A stretch of DNA of 64,000 nucleotides from Rhodopseudomonas palustris (GTDB taxonomy: Bacteria; Pseudomonadota; Alphaproteobacteria; Rhizobiales; Xanthobacteraceae), in contig NZ_CP019966.1 in NCBI RefSeq assembly GCF_003031265.1, positions 992,001 through 1,056,000 on the forward strand. Direction: 5' to 3'. The notes under the pieces were generated by a model. It made no database searches and was not told the DNA's origin. It worked only from the letters and a program-made list of their open reading frames with translations. Shown in pieces: positions 54,827-64,000 of the stretch. Each line of letters opens with the position of its first letter. Position 1 is the first letter of the stretch. The position numbers and the translations under genes are program-made.

Positions 54827-55861
54827 TCAGGCGGCCTTCTTGGTTTCGAGCTCGGCGCTCCACTCGCCCTTGGCGGCGAGCGAGTTCATCCGGGCCCGGT
54901 GCGTGAACGCGGCCTGACCGGCCGCGACGTTTTCGGCCTTGCCCGACCACGCCTTCTGCGGCGCGGCCTGCAGGGCACGGCCGTACGAGAAGGTGAGGCC
55001 CCAGGGCAGGCCGCCGATCTTGTTCATGGCATCGAGATGCGCCGTCGCTTCTTCGTCCGACTGGCCGCCGGACAGGAAGGCGATGCCTGGAACTGCCGAT
55101 GGCACGCAGGCCTTCAGCAGCTTCACGGTCTTCTCGGCGACTTCCTGCACCGAAGCCTTCTTAGCCGATTTCTTGCCGGGGACCGCCATATTCGGCTTCA
55201 GGATCATGCCTTCGAGGGCGACGCCCTGGAAGTAGAGTTGCTGGAAGGTTTCCTTCAGCACCCATTCGGTGACGTTGTAGCAGGTGTCGATGTCGTGGGC
55301 GCCGTCCATCAGCACCTCCGGCTCGACGATCGGCACGATCTGGGCCTGCTGGCACAGCGCTGCGTAGCGCGCCAGCGCATGGGCGTTGGTCATGATCGCG
55401 GTGTGGGTTGGCACGCCGCGGGCGGTGTCGATGTCGATCACGGCGCGCCACTTCGCGAAACGGGCGCCCTGCTTGTAGTACTTGGCCAGCCGCTCGGCGA
55501 GCTTGTCGAGGCCGACCGTGATGGTCTCGCCCGGGCAGTTCGGCAGCGGCTGGGTGCCCTCGTCGACCTTGATGCCGGGGATGCTGCCGGCCTGCTCGAT
55601 CAGCTTCACCAGCGGAGTGCCGTCGGCGGCGTTCTGCCAGATCGTCTCGTCGTACAGGATCACGCCGGAGACGTAGTCGCTCATCGCTTCCTTGGAGCGG
55701 AACAGCATCTCGCGATAATCGCGGCGGTTGGTCTCGGTCGACTCCACCCCGATCACGTCGAACCGCTTCTTGATCGTCCCCGACGACTCGTCGGCAGCGA
55801 GAATGCCCTTGCCGGGCGCGACCATGGCGCGAGCGATCTGGTTCAAGTCAGCGAGGTTCAT
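54827..55861 (-). CDS. fba: Fructose-bisphosphate aldolase, class I
   Basis: A 344-residue class I aldolase of the animal/plant type, which interconverts fructose 1,6-bisphosphate with the two triose phosphates through a Schiff base. Motifs: VAPGKGILAADESSGTI at the N-terminus, RWRAVIDID-like KWRAVIDID, VPIVEPEVLMDG, and the Schiff-base Lys in GMILKPNM; FLSGGQSDEEA is the phosphate-binding loop. Metal ligands of class II enzymes are absent. It is oriented with pgk, gap and tkt, as part of a glycolysis/Calvin-cycle group. Confidence 0.95.
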   Translation of the reverse strand: MNLADLNQIARAMVAPGKGILAADESSGTIKKRFDVIGVESTETNRRDYREMLFRSKEAMSDYVSGVILYDETIWQNAADGTPLVKLIEQAGSIPGIKVDEGTQPLPNCPGETITVGLDKLAERLAKYYKQGARFAKWRAVIDIDTARGVPTHTAIMTNAHALARYAALCQQAQIVPIVEPEVLMDGAHDIDTCYNVTEWVLKETFQQLYFQGVALEGMILKPNMAVPGKKSAKKASVQEVAEKTVKLLKACVPSAVPGIAFLSGGQSDEEATAHLDAMNKIGGLPWGLTFSYGRALQAAPQKAWSGKAENVAAGQAAFTHRARMNSLAAKGEWSAELETKKAA

Positions 55862-55915
55862 CGCGTCTCTCCTTTGGCTGTTCTTGTTGGTTTGGGAAGC
55901 CGTTCGGACAGGGTC

Positions 55916-55984
55916 TTAGACAATGCCGAGGAAGATGGCGAGGGCGCGATTGACCGCGGCCATGTCGCCAGTGGAGAGGCGGCT
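55916..55984 (-). pseudogene. C-terminal remnant of a MazF/PemK-type toxin
   Basis: Only the last 22 codons remain: SRLSTGDMAAVNRALAIFLGIV and a stop. This closely fits the conserved C-terminal helix of MazF/PemK toxins (RLxxxDMxxVxRALAxFLG). Directly upstream lies a family C repeat at 55987-56087, and before it the end of an antitoxin-like gene. The toxin body (the RGDIV and GKPRPALV motifs) is missing, so the ribonuclease must be inactive. Confidence 0.6.
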
Positions 55985-55986
55985 AG

Positions 55987-56087
55987 CGTCATCCCCGCGA
56001 AGGCGGGGGAACCAGTATTCCAGAGCGCTCGTGTTCGATCCGCCTTTCACTGCCATACTGGATCGCCCGCCTTCGCGGGCGATGACG
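55987..56087. repeat. Family C composite palindrome, copy 5 (inside the toxin locus)
   Basis: Left end cgtcatccccgcgaaggcgg with accagtattcc, right end tactggatcgcccgc with gcgggcgatgacg. It sits between the antitoxin-like gene and the toxin remnant, where the toxin body should be. Confidence 0.85.
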
Positions 56088-56114
56088 AGAGAGAATGCGG
56101 TAGGGACGGGCGTG

Positions 56115-56312
56115 TCACTTCCCGTCGTCGCCCCAGACTTCGATCTGCATAACGGCGAGCTGCTCAAGGAGCTCTTGGTCTTCTGCACTCGCGTTGATGG
56201 CCGCACACGCCCGGCGAATTTCTGTCTTGATCTCTGGATCATTCAAGTCAGGGAGCGGCGGATCGGTCGGCCGCAGCCCAGGCGCCGTCATCGGCCGTGC
56301 GATCCGCACCAC
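56115..56312 (-). CDS. MazE-like antitoxin, possibly decayed
   Basis: A 65-residue frame from GTG 56312 (aggag just upstream). Its middle and end, PGLRPTDPPLPDLNDPEIKTEIRRAC... and the closing VWGDD, follow the spacing of DUF3018/MazE-like antitoxins (GLRPxxxxxPD, ExRRxxx, W). The usual N-terminal DNA-binding stretch is replaced by VRIARPMTA, so it may be shortened. The toxin that should follow is reduced to a fragment behind a repeat. Free of its toxin, this gene is probably on its way to loss. Confidence 0.55.
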   Translation of the reverse strand: MVRIARPMTAPGLRPTDPPLPDLNDPEIKTEIRRACAAINASAEDQELLEQLAVMQIEVWGDDGK

Positions 56313-56391
56313 ACTCCTGCTCGGAGTGTAGGTGCGAAACGCTGTATCTACAACCTGGGCGTTCTTCGAGACCGAGTGGGCTGAGCTGGGC

Positions 56392-57588
56392 CTACTTGAC
56401 CCGCAGCACTTCCACGCCCGGCAGCGGCTTGCCTTCCATCCATTCCAGGAAGGCGCCGCCGGCTGTCGAGATGTAGGTGAAGTCGTCGGCGACGCCGGCG
56501 TGGTTGAGCGCCGCGACGGTGTCGCCGCCGCCCGCTACCGACACCAGCTTGCCGGCCTTGGTGCGCTTGGCGGCATGCTTGGCGGCTTCGACGGTGCCCT
56601 TGTCGAACGGCGTCAACTCGAACGCGCCGACCGGGCCGTTCCACACCAGGGTGGCTGCGTCGTCGATCGCGGCGTGGATGCGCTCGATCGAGCGCGGGCC
56701 GACGTCGAGGATCATGCTGTCCGGCGGGATCGCGTCGAGGCCGTAGGCGAACGACGGCGCGTTGGCCTCGAAGTGATAGGCCACGGTGGCGTCGACCGGG
56801 AGGATGATGGCGCAGTTGGCGGCTTCAGCCTTATCGAGGATGCGCAGCGCGGTCGGGGCCAGGTCCTTCTCGCACAGCGACTTGCCGACCTTGACGCCCT
56901 GGGCGTGCAGGAAGGTGTTGGCCATGCCGCCGCCGATCACCAGCGCCTGCACCTTGGTGACGAGGTTTTCGAGCAGGTCGATCTTGGTCGACACCTTGGC
57001 GCCGCCGACGATCGCGATCACCGGCTTCACCGGCGCTTCCAGCGCCTTGTTCAGCGCGACCAATTCGGCCTGCATGGTGCGGCCCGCATAGGCCGGCAGC
57101 TTGTGGCCGAGGCCTTCGGTGGTGGCGTGGGCGCGGTGCGCGGCCGAGAACGCGTCGTTGACCCAGATGTCGCCGAGCTCGGCGAGCTTGGCGACGAACG
57201 CCGGATCGTTCTTCTCTTCCTCGGGATGGAAACGGGTGTTTTCCAGGCACAGGATGTCGCCGTCGTTCATCGCGGCGATCGCCTTGGCGGCGGGCTCGCC
57301 GATGCAGTCATCAGCGAAGCCGACCGGCTTCTTGATGACGTCGGCCAGCGCGGCGGCGACCGGCTTGAGCGAGTTCTTGTCGTCGCGACCCTTCGGCCGG
57401 CCGAAATGCGCCAGCAGGATCACCTTGGCGCCCTTGCTCGACAGCTCGGTGATGGTCGGCATCACGCGCTCAAGCCGGGTGTTGTCGGTCACCTTGCCGG
57501 CGTCCATCGGCACGTTCAGATCGACGCGCAGCAGCACGCGCTTGCCCTTCACATCGACGTCGTCGAGGGTGCGGAATGTCTTTGTCAT
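56392..57588 (-). CDS. pgk: Phosphoglycerate kinase
   Basis: The 398-residue monomeric enzyme moves phosphate between 1,3-bisphosphoglycerate and ADP, in reverse during CO2 fixation. N-terminal substrate motif VLLRVDLNVPMDAGKVTD, the LAHFGRPKG loop, GGAKVSTKIDLLENL, and nucleotide-site WNGPVGAFE and AGGGDTVAAL. Start ATG 57588 (MTKTFRTLDDV). It lies between gap and fba, all on the minus strand, though separated from gap by a family E repeat. Confidence 0.97.
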   Translation of the reverse strand: MTKTFRTLDDVDVKGKRVLLRVDLNVPMDAGKVTDNTRLERVMPTITELSSKGAKVILLAHFGRPKGRDDKNSLKPVAAALADVIKKPVGFADDCIGEPAAKAIAAMNDGDILCLENTRFHPEEEKNDPAFVAKLAELGDIWVNDAFSAAHRAHATTEGLGHKLPAYAGRTMQAELVALNKALEAPVKPVIAIVGGAKVSTKIDLLENLVTKVQALVIGGGMANTFLHAQGVKVGKSLCEKDLAPTALRILDKAEAANCAIILPVDATVAYHFEANAPSFAYGLDAIPPDSMILDVGPRSIERIHAAIDDAATLVWNGPVGAFELTPFDKGTVEAAKHAAKRTKAGKLVSVAGGGDTVAALNHAGVADDFTYISTAGGAFLEWMEGKPLPGVEVLRVK

Positions 57589-57610
57589 GATGAACCCGGT
57601 GCCTTGGGTG

Positions 57611-57656
57611 TCATCCTTCGAGACGCCTCGCTGCGCTCGGCTCCTCAGGATGAGGG
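57611..57656. repeat. Family E palindrome, copy 2
   Basis: tcatccttcgagacgcctcg and ggctcctcaggatgaggg, the same element as at 2111-2156. It lies between gap and pgk on the minus strand, 22 bp before the pgk start, so the hairpin would form in the leader of the pgk message. Confidence 0.8.
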
Positions 57657-57808
57657 AGGATGATGGGCGCACGAAGAACAGCTTCGGCGCGTCGAATGCG
57701 GCGCCTCATGGCAGAAGCGGGTGATACCCGAGCTTGGTCCACGAGGCGCCGTGTCGTCGTCGACTTCGCCGCTGAGCGGCTTAGTCGATTAGATCGAGAC
57801 TTGGTCGA

Positions 57809-58816
<1,008 letters not shown>

Positions 58817-59031
58817 CCAACTTCTCCTCGCTGCAGATGATTTTCAATTCTACGACGGGGCGCTCCCCGTACTCTTGCGCGGTTTCATGCCCAAAATACC
58901 GAGCGGTTGCAATCCGCTCGTTCATGATTCAGATCAAAGACTTACCGCAGGCGCGGCCCACCTGATGCGGTGAACTGCCGCGCCCGAAAAATTGCGCGAT
59001 CCTTAATCGCCCGCGTGCGGGCGCCGCGATA

Positions 59032-61017
59032 TTAGGCGGCGAGCCGACGCTTAGCGGCGTCCGCCACGGCCTCGGCGGTAATTCCGAAGTGCTTGTAAAG
59101 GTCCTTGGCCGGCGCGCTGGCGCCGAAGCCGGTCATGCCGACGAAGCCGCCGTCCGGACCGATCACCGCGTCCCAGCCGAACCGCACCGCGGCTTCGACC
59201 GCGACCTTGACCGGCGCATCGCCGATGATCGCGGCGCGGGTGGCGTCGTCCTGCGCCAGCAGCAGATCGAGCGACGGCACCGAGACGACGCGGGCGGCGA
59301 CGCCCTGCACCTCGAGCAGCTTCTGCGCCGCGACGGCGATCTCGACCTCGGAGCCGGTGGCGAAGATCGACACCTGCGCCGTGCCCGGTGCCGGGATCAG
59401 CTCATAGCCGCCGGTGGCGCAGAGGTTGGCCTCGGAGGTCGCGGTGCGGACCTGAGCGAGGTTCTGCCGCGACAGCGCCAGCACGGTCGGCCCTTTGGTG
59501 TTCTCCAGCGCGAGCTGCCAGCATTCGGCGGTCTCGACCGCGTCGGCCGGGCGAAATACCCGCATGTTCGGCATCGCCCGCAACGCAGCGAGGTGTTCGA
59601 CCGGCTGATGCGTCGGGCCGTCTTCGCCGAGCCCGATCGAATCGTGGGTCATGATGTAGACGACCGGCACATGTGACAGTGCCGCGACCCGCATCGACGG
59701 CCGCGCATAGTCGGTGAAGCACAGGAAGGTGCCGCCCGCGGGCGCGAACCCGCCGTGCAGCGCAAGGCCGTTCATCGCCGCCGCCATGCCCATCTCGCGG
59801 ATGCCGTAGTGGATGTAGCGGCCGGAGAAATCGTCCGGTGTCACGTCCTTGGCCTGCTTGACGCGGGTGTTGTTGGAGGGCGTCAGGTCGGCGGAGCCGA
59901 GCAGCAGCTCGGGCACCACCGGCGTCAGCGCTTCCAGTGCCAGTTCGCTGGCCTTGCGGGTGGCGATGGTCTGCGGTTCGGCGACCAGTTTGTCCTTGAG
60001 CGTACGGATCGTATCCGCAATCGCCGCCGGCCGCTTACGGTCGATCACCCGGCGTTTGAAATCCTCGCGCTTGTCCGCCGGCAGCGCGTCGAACCGGGCC
60101 AGCCAGTCGGCGCGGGCGGAGGCGCCCTGCTTGCCGACATTGCGCCAGGCACCGAGCACGTCGTCCGGAATCTCGAACGGGCCGTAATCCCAGCCGAGCG
60201 CCTTTTTGGCGCCGGCAAGCTCTTCGGCTCCGAGCGGTTCGCCATGCGCCTTCGAGGTGCCGGCCTTATGCGGCGCGCCAAATCCGATCGTGGTCTTGCA
60301 GGCGATCATGGTCGGCCGGTCGGAGGCCTGGGCTTTGCGGATCGCGTCGGCGATCGCCTTGTGGTCGTGACCGTCGATCCGGAACGAATTCCAGCCATGC
60401 GCCTGGAAGCGCGCGACCTGGTCGACATTGTCGGTGAGCGACAGCGGCCCGTCGATCGAGATGCCGTTGTCGTCGTACAGGAAGATCAGCTTCGACAGCT
60501 TGAGGTGACCGGCGAGCGCGATCGCCTCGTGGCTGACGCCTTCCATCAGGTCGCCGTCCGAGCACAGCACGTAGGTGTAGTGATCGACGATGTCGCCGAA
60601 CTCCGCCTGCAGCAGCCGCTCCGCCAGCGCCGTGCCGACCGAGGAGGCGATGCCCTGGCCGAGCGGGCCGGTGGTGGTCTCGACCGACGAAGTGATGCAG
60701 TTCTCGGGATGGCCGGGCGTCTTGGAGTCGAGCTGGCGGAAATTCTTGATCTGATCGAGCGTCAGCTCCTCGTTGCCGGTCAGATACAGCAGCGCATAGA
60801 GCAGCATCGAGCCGTGACCGGCCGACAGGATGAAACGGTCGCGGTCCGGCCAGTGCGGATCGGCGGCATCGAACTTCAGAAACTGCGACCACAGCACGGT
60901 CGCAACATCGGCGGCCCCCATCGGCAGGCCGGGATGGCCGGATTTGGCCTTCTCCACCGCATCCATCGCCAGCGCCCGGATTGCGTTTGCCATACGGGAA
61001 TGATCGACCTGCGCCAT
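59032..61017 (-). CDS. tkt: Transketolase
   Basis: A 661-residue thiamine-diphosphate enzyme that moves two-carbon units in the Calvin and pentose phosphate cycles. N-terminal: [29 protein letters not shown]; the ThDP/Mg site [16 protein letters not shown] [14 protein letters not shown] with [10 protein letters not shown]; pyrimidine-domain [16 protein letters not shown] and [19 protein letters not shown]. Start ATG 61017 (MAQVDHSRM). It is oriented like gap, with 215 bp between them. Confidence 0.97.
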   Translation of the reverse strand: MAQVDHSRMANAIRALAMDAVEKAKSGHPGLPMGAADVATVLWSQFLKFDAADPHWPDRDRFILSAGHGSMLLYALLYLTGNEELTLDQIKNFRQLDSKTPGHPENCITSSVETTTGPLGQGIASSVGTALAERLLQAEFGDIVDHYTYVLCSDGDLMEGVSHEAIALAGHLKLSKLIFLYDDNGISIDGPLSLTDNVDQVARFQAHGWNSFRIDGHDHKAIADAIRKAQASDRPTMIACKTTIGFGAPHKAGTSKAHGEPLGAEELAGAKKALGWDYGPFEIPDDVLGAWRNVGKQGASARADWLARFDALPADKREDFKRRVIDRKRPAAIADTIRTLKDKLVAEPQTIATRKASELALEALTPVVPELLLGSADLTPSNNTRVKQAKDVTPDDFSGRYIHYGIREMGMAAAMNGLALHGGFAPAGGTFLCFTDYARPSMRVAALSHVPVVYIMTHDSIGLGEDGPTHQPVEHLAALRAMPNMRVFRPADAVETAECWQLALENTKGPTVLALSRQNLAQVRTATSEANLCATGGYELIPAPGTAQVSIFATGSEVEIAVAAQKLLEVQGVAARVVSVPSLDLLLAQDDATRAAIIGDAPVKVAVEAAVRFGWDAVIGPDGGFVGMTGFGASAPAKDLYKHFGITAEAVADAAKRRLAA

Positions 61018-61345
61018 GATGGATCTCGCCTGAAAATGAGGGTTGCGGTTGTTCCGGTAGAATCGGAACGTGCCCTGCCTCCATGGCAGGGCGATGAACA
61101 GAACAGATGGGGCTGGACAGCCGGGGAAGCCAGTTCGGCATAGCACCCGATACCGCTAGGGCCAACATTTCGCCCCGGAACCGGCCCTGCAGCGGGCGCT
61201 TTGCGGTGCATAGTTCAGCGGCAGCGTTGCGCTGGGCTTCTGCGCCACGTAAATTTCATGCTCTAAAGGCTTGTTCAATCGTGGCTTTTGTGGGGGTCCC
61301 CAGAGACCTTGGGTGTGGGAGCTTGCGAGGGGTCGCGCAACGAGC
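61018..61345. other. Divergent promoter region between tkt and the DUF4164-zapA operon
   Basis: These 328 bases must hold the control signals of both transcription units. I see no gene, repeat or clear regulator site. A G-rich stretch (tgtgggggtccccagagac) near 61290 is the only conspicuous feature. Confidence 0.4.
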
Positions 61346-61690
61346 ATGACGGATCGTCCTGCCCACGGTTCCATCGCTGCCGATCAGGCACCGGCCGAGA
61401 TCGTTGCGGCGGCTCGCCGCCTCGCGGCGGCGCTCGAAGCGCTGGAAAGCGCGGTGGAACGGCGTGCCGAGGCCGACCGCGACGAGGACGAGCTGGCTTC
61501 GCGGATCCAGGCGCTCGGCGCCGATCGGTCGCGCCTCGCCGACGAACTCGACGGTGCGCTGGTGCGCAGCCGCAAGCTCGAGCGGGTCAACCGCGAGATC
61601 GCGCAGCGGCTCGACTCCGCCATCGACACCATTCGCCACGTGCTCGACACGGAAGCGGGCGATCCACAGCCGGCCGAGGAGGAGTCATGA
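61346..61690 (+). CDS. DUF4164 coiled-coil protein
   Basis: A 114-residue protein that is almost entirely helical and charged, with a heptad pattern from about residue 20 to 100 (AARRLAAALEALESAVERRAEADRDEDELASRI in pieces), matching the DUF4164 family found before zapA in Rhizobiales. Its stop overlaps the zapA start by ATGA, so the two are translationally coupled; a role next to ZapA in cell division, perhaps like the coiled-coil ZapB, is an inference from context. Confidence 0.85.
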   Translation: MTDRPAHGSIAADQAPAEIVAAARRLAAALEALESAVERRAEADRDEDELASRIQALGADRSRLADELDGALVRSRKLERVNREIAQRLDSAIDTIRHVLDTEAGDPQPAEEES

Positions 61691-62097
61691 GCTCGAGCGA
61701 CTCCGCTGGATCCGCCAACCACGTCAGCGTCACCATCAACGGCCGGCAATACCGGATGGCCTGCGAGCCGGGCCAGGAGCCGCAACTGCTCGGGCTTGCT
61801 GAAAATCTCGAGACGCGGATTCAGAGCCTGCGCGGCCGGTTCGGCGAGATCGGCGATGCGCGCCTCACCGTGATGGCGGCGCTGATGATGGCCGATGAAC
61901 TCCTCGATGCCCACGGCCGCATCGCCTCGCTGCAGCAGGAAGTCGATGCTTTGCGCAACGACCGCGCCGCTTCGCTCGATCGCACCGTGTCGACCAACCG
62001 CGCCGTCGCCGCCGCGCTCAACAGCGCCGCCGAACGCATCGAACGCACCACCCAGGTCCTCAACCGCACCATCGGCGGCGGCATCGCGATCGGGTAA
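61687..62097 (+). CDS. zapA: Cell division protein ZapA
   Basis: A 136-residue FtsZ-associated protein that bundles FtsZ filaments at the division site. The N-terminal domain is VSVTINGRQYRMACEPGQEPQLLGLAENLETRI in pieces and the central helix is RLTVMAALMMADELLDA, followed by a coiled coil. The C-terminal 40 residues (TVSTNRAVAAALNSAAERIERTTQVLNRTI in pieces) are an extension common in Rhizobiales. A 6S RNA gene often follows zapA in this group, but only a family D repeat follows here. Confidence 0.93.
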   Translation: MSSSDSAGSANHVSVTINGRQYRMACEPGQEPQLLGLAENLETRIQSLRGRFGEIGDARLTVMAALMMADELLDAHGRIASLQQEVDALRNDRAASLDRTVSTNRAVAAALNSAAERIERTTQVLNRTIGGGIAIG

Positions 62098-62106
62098 TTG
62101 TTACTC

Positions 62107-62225
62107 CGTCATTCCGGGGCACGCGCAGAGCGCGTGAACCCGGAATCCCGATATGTTGAAATGCCGGTTGCTCAACAGCTCCAGATTCCGGGTTCGCTCG
62201 CGTTCGCGATCGCCCCGGAATGACG
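62107..62225. repeat. Family D composite palindrome, copy 5
   Basis: Left end cgtcattccggggcacgcgc with gaacccggaatccc, right end gattccgggttcgc with cgccccggaatgacg. It fills the gap between convergent zapA and the methyltransferase gene. Confidence 0.85.
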
Positions 62226-62235
62226 CTTTGAACTA

Positions 62236-63474
62236 CTACTTCCTGAACACCGCCACCAACTCGACATGCGGTGTGTACTTGAACTGATCGACCGGGATCA
62301 CGCGTTCGAGTTTGTAGCCGCCATCGATCAGCAGTTTTGCGTCGCGGGCGAAGGTGGTGGCGTTGCAGGAGACCGCGAGTACCAGCGGCACCCGGCTGGC
62401 CGCGAGTTGCGTGGCCTGCGCCTGTGCGCCCTGGCGCGGGGGATCGAACAGCACCGCATCGAAGTCGCGGAGTTCGGGTGGTGCGAGCGGGCGACGGAAC
62501 AGATCGCGCGCTTCGGCCTTCACCGGCTTCAGCCCCGGCGTCGCCGGCGCGGCCTTCTGTAGTGCCGCGACGGCCGGCGCGTCGCTGTCACAGGCGAACA
62601 CCCGCGCCTTCTCGGCGAGGCGCAGCGCGAACGGGCCGACGCCGCAGAACAGATCTGCGACCTGCTTGGCGCGGCCGAGATTCGCCATCGCCAGCTCCGC
62701 GAGCGTCTGTTCGCCGAGCGCCGTCGCCTGCAGAAACGCACCCGGCGGCAAGGTCACCTTGGCCTTGCCGATCGCCACCACCGGCGGCCGCCGCAGCAGC
62801 ACTAACTCACCGTGCCGCGTCAGCCGCGCGAGCTTGTGCTTATCGGCAAGCTGCGACAGCGAGGTGATCATCTTCGGCGGCAGCGGCCCGGAGCCGCGTA
62901 CGTCGATATCGAGACCGTTCTCGGTGGCGGTGACTTGAATATCGAGCGGCTTGCCGACCGGCGTCAGCGCTTCGGCCAACGCCCAGGCCGCTTCCAGCGC
63001 GCCGCTCAGCGCCGGATCGAGGATCGGGCAGTGATCGATGGCGATGATGTCGTGGCTCGCGGTGGCGCTGAACCCGACCTTGAGGATGTCATGCGTGCCT
63101 CTGCGTGCATGCAGCGTGACGCGGCGGCGACCGGCGCCGTGGGCATCGATCAGGGGATCGACCGGAACGTCGATCCCCGCTTGCGCCAGCGTCTCGGTTA
63201 CCAAGTTGCGCTTCCACGTCCGATATGGCTCGTCGCGCAAGTGCTGGATCGCGCAGCCGCCGCACACGCCGAAATGCGGACAGAACGGCGCCACCCGGTC
63301 GGGGCTGGGGACCTCGACGCGCAGCAGTTTGCGGCGGTCGGGATGGCCCTGTACCGGTTCGGCCTCGACGGTTTCGCCGGGCAGCGCAAACGGCACGTAA
63401 GTCGCGCCGCCTGGCGACAGGCTGACGCCGTCGCCGCGGTGGCCGAGCTGATCGATCGTCAGGGTCTGGATCAT
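62236..63474 (-). CDS. RNA (uracil-C5)-methyltransferase, RlmD/TrmA type
   Basis: A 412-residue SAM-dependent RNA methyltransferase. An N-terminal TRAM-like beta domain ([19 protein letters not shown]) is followed by iron-sulfur ligands Cys65, Cys71 and Cys74 ([10 protein letters not shown]) with a fourth in DHCPI. SAM motif [16 protein letters not shown], then FDPPRQGA and the catalytic nucleophile in [10 protein letters not shown]. The [4Fe-4S] cluster favours RlmD (23S rRNA U1939), but RlmC cannot be excluded, so I give no symbol. Confidence 0.9.
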   Translation of the reverse strand: MIQTLTIDQLGHRGDGVSLSPGGATYVPFALPGETVEAEPVQGHPDRRKLLRVEVPSPDRVAPFCPHFGVCGGCAIQHLRDEPYRTWKRNLVTETLAQAGIDVPVDPLIDAHGAGRRRVTLHARRGTHDILKVGFSATASHDIIAIDHCPILDPALSGALEAAWALAEALTPVGKPLDIQVTATENGLDIDVRGSGPLPPKMITSLSQLADKHKLARLTRHGELVLLRRPPVVAIGKAKVTLPPGAFLQATALGEQTLAELAMANLGRAKQVADLFCGVGPFALRLAEKARVFACDSDAPAVAALQKAAPATPGLKPVKAEARDLFRRPLAPPELRDFDAVLFDPPRQGAQAQATQLAASRVPLVLAVSCNATTFARDAKLLIDGGYKLERVIPVDQFKYTPHVELVAVFRK

Positions 63475-63520
63475 GGCGATGCGATAGTCCCCGGCCGGCA
63501 GGCCGTAAAGCCGGAAGTGA

Positions 63521-64000
63521 TCAGGCGGCGACGGCCGCTGCCATTGCGTCGCGCGTCAGCCGGTGAAAACGCCACACCAGCAGCGCCGCATAGACGGTCA
63601 GGCCGATTGCCAACCCGATCCAGACACCGAACGGGCCGAGGTCGGTATGGAAGCCGAGCACCCAGCAGAACGGAAAGCCGATCAGCCAGAACCCGAGCAC
63701 CGCGAACAGCAGCGGCACCTTGGTGTCATTGCGGCCGCGCAGCGCGCCGTTGGCGACGACCTGCAGGCCGTCGGCAATGAAGAAGCTCGCGCCGACGATC
63801 AGCAGCGCTGCGGTCAGCGTTGCGGTTTCGATCGAGGTGTCGGAATCGCCGAGGAACAGCTGCGGGATCTGATGCCGCGTCAACGCGACCAGCAGCGTCA
63901 TCGCGGCCATGAAGATGAAGCCGAGGCCGATCGCCGCAAAGCCGGCGCGTCGCGCCGACGGCGGATCACCGCGGCCGACCGCATGGCCGACCCGCACCGT
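63521..64000 (-). CDS. MATE family efflux transporter, C-terminal part
   Basis: The gene continues past the right edge; 159 residues are visible, starting in the [20 protein letters not shown] loop between the two halves of a MATE transporter. Then follow helices 8 to 12 ([84 protein letters not shown]), including the [10 protein letters not shown] loop typical of NorM-like proteins. NorM exporters move cationic drugs out using Na+ or H+. Substrate unknown. Confidence 0.92.
   Translation of the reverse strand, partial: TVRVGHAVGRGDPPSARRAGFAAIGLGFIFMAAMTLLVALTRHQIPQLFLGDSDTSIETATLTAALLIVGASFFIADGLQVVANGALRGRNDTKVPLLFAVLGFWLIGFPFCWVLGFHTDLGPFGVWIGLAIGLTVYAALLVWRFHRLTRDAMAAAVAA

Noticed and set aside
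62098..62235. 6S RNA gene after zapA
   Set aside because: The gap is only about 140 bp and is fully taken up by a family D repeat; no room for a 150-nt 6S RNA.

Overview
This window looks like chromosomal DNA of a Rhodopseudomonas palustris-type alphaproteobacterium (Nitrobacteraceae/Bradyrhizobiaceae). Supporting signs are the high GC content with strong G/C third-position bias, the alphaproteobacterial cell-cycle adaptors CpdR and RcdA, DUF1192/DUF1465/DUF4164 proteins, a suhB/mmgR-like small RNA, FixK-type boxes, and an eukaryote-like class I aldolase beside pgk, gap and tkt. The assignment is inferred from gene content; no search was run.

Layout. 1-3750: end of gltB and all of gltD, separated by two palindromic repeats. 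3750-9140: a low-density accessory island with intergenic palindromes, a DUF559 endonuclease-like gene, and a lower-GC 1140-residue helical protein of unknown function that is translationally coupled to a 30-residue membrane peptide. 9141-18411: metabolic and transport genes (two divergent SDRs, a DUF459 SGNH protein, a dapA-like gene behind a possible attenuator, an MltB-type transglycosylase, LysE and TauE exporters, a VOC protein with its divergent TetR regulator). 18427-22392: hisN-type phosphatase, a predicted sRNA, a lone Flp pilin, an N-formylglutamate amidohydrolase-like gene, cpdR and tRNA-Val. 22432-27117: a TetR gene divergent from a three-subunit molybdenum hydroxylase operon of the PaoABC type. 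27400-37750: wrbA, pirin, LysR, a DsbD-like domain protein, YqgE, a large GGDEF/EAL protein, a quinone reductase, rcdA and rpmE. 37951-46978: ABC exporter, GNAT, a MotA/OmpA-like pair, a DUF1295 plus CFA-like methyltransferase pair, two small membrane proteins behind a FixK-type box, an XRE/DUF2975 module and a lipoprotein. 47046-51814: ubiX-ubiD divergent from ubiT-ubiU-ubiV with a FixK/FNR-type box between them, a compact locus for oxygen-independent ubiquinone synthesis. 52159-61017: suhB-type phosphatase, Sel1 protein, thiE-like gene and the fba-pgk-gap-tkt carbon cluster, with a wrecked mazEF-like locus inside. 61346-64000: DUF4164-zapA, an RlmD/TrmA-type methyltransferase and the end of a MATE exporter.

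Genes that work together: GltB with GltD; the MoCo enzyme trio; UbiX/UbiD with UbiT/UbiU/UbiV; CpdR with RcdA (ClpXP-dependent CtrA proteolysis in Caulobacter); Fba, Pgk, Gap and Tkt in the Calvin cycle and glycolysis. At least six families of intergenic inverted repeats (called A to F here) are spread through the window. One copy lies where the body of a MazF-like toxin gene should be, and another supplies the stop codon of the coupled 30-residue peptide.
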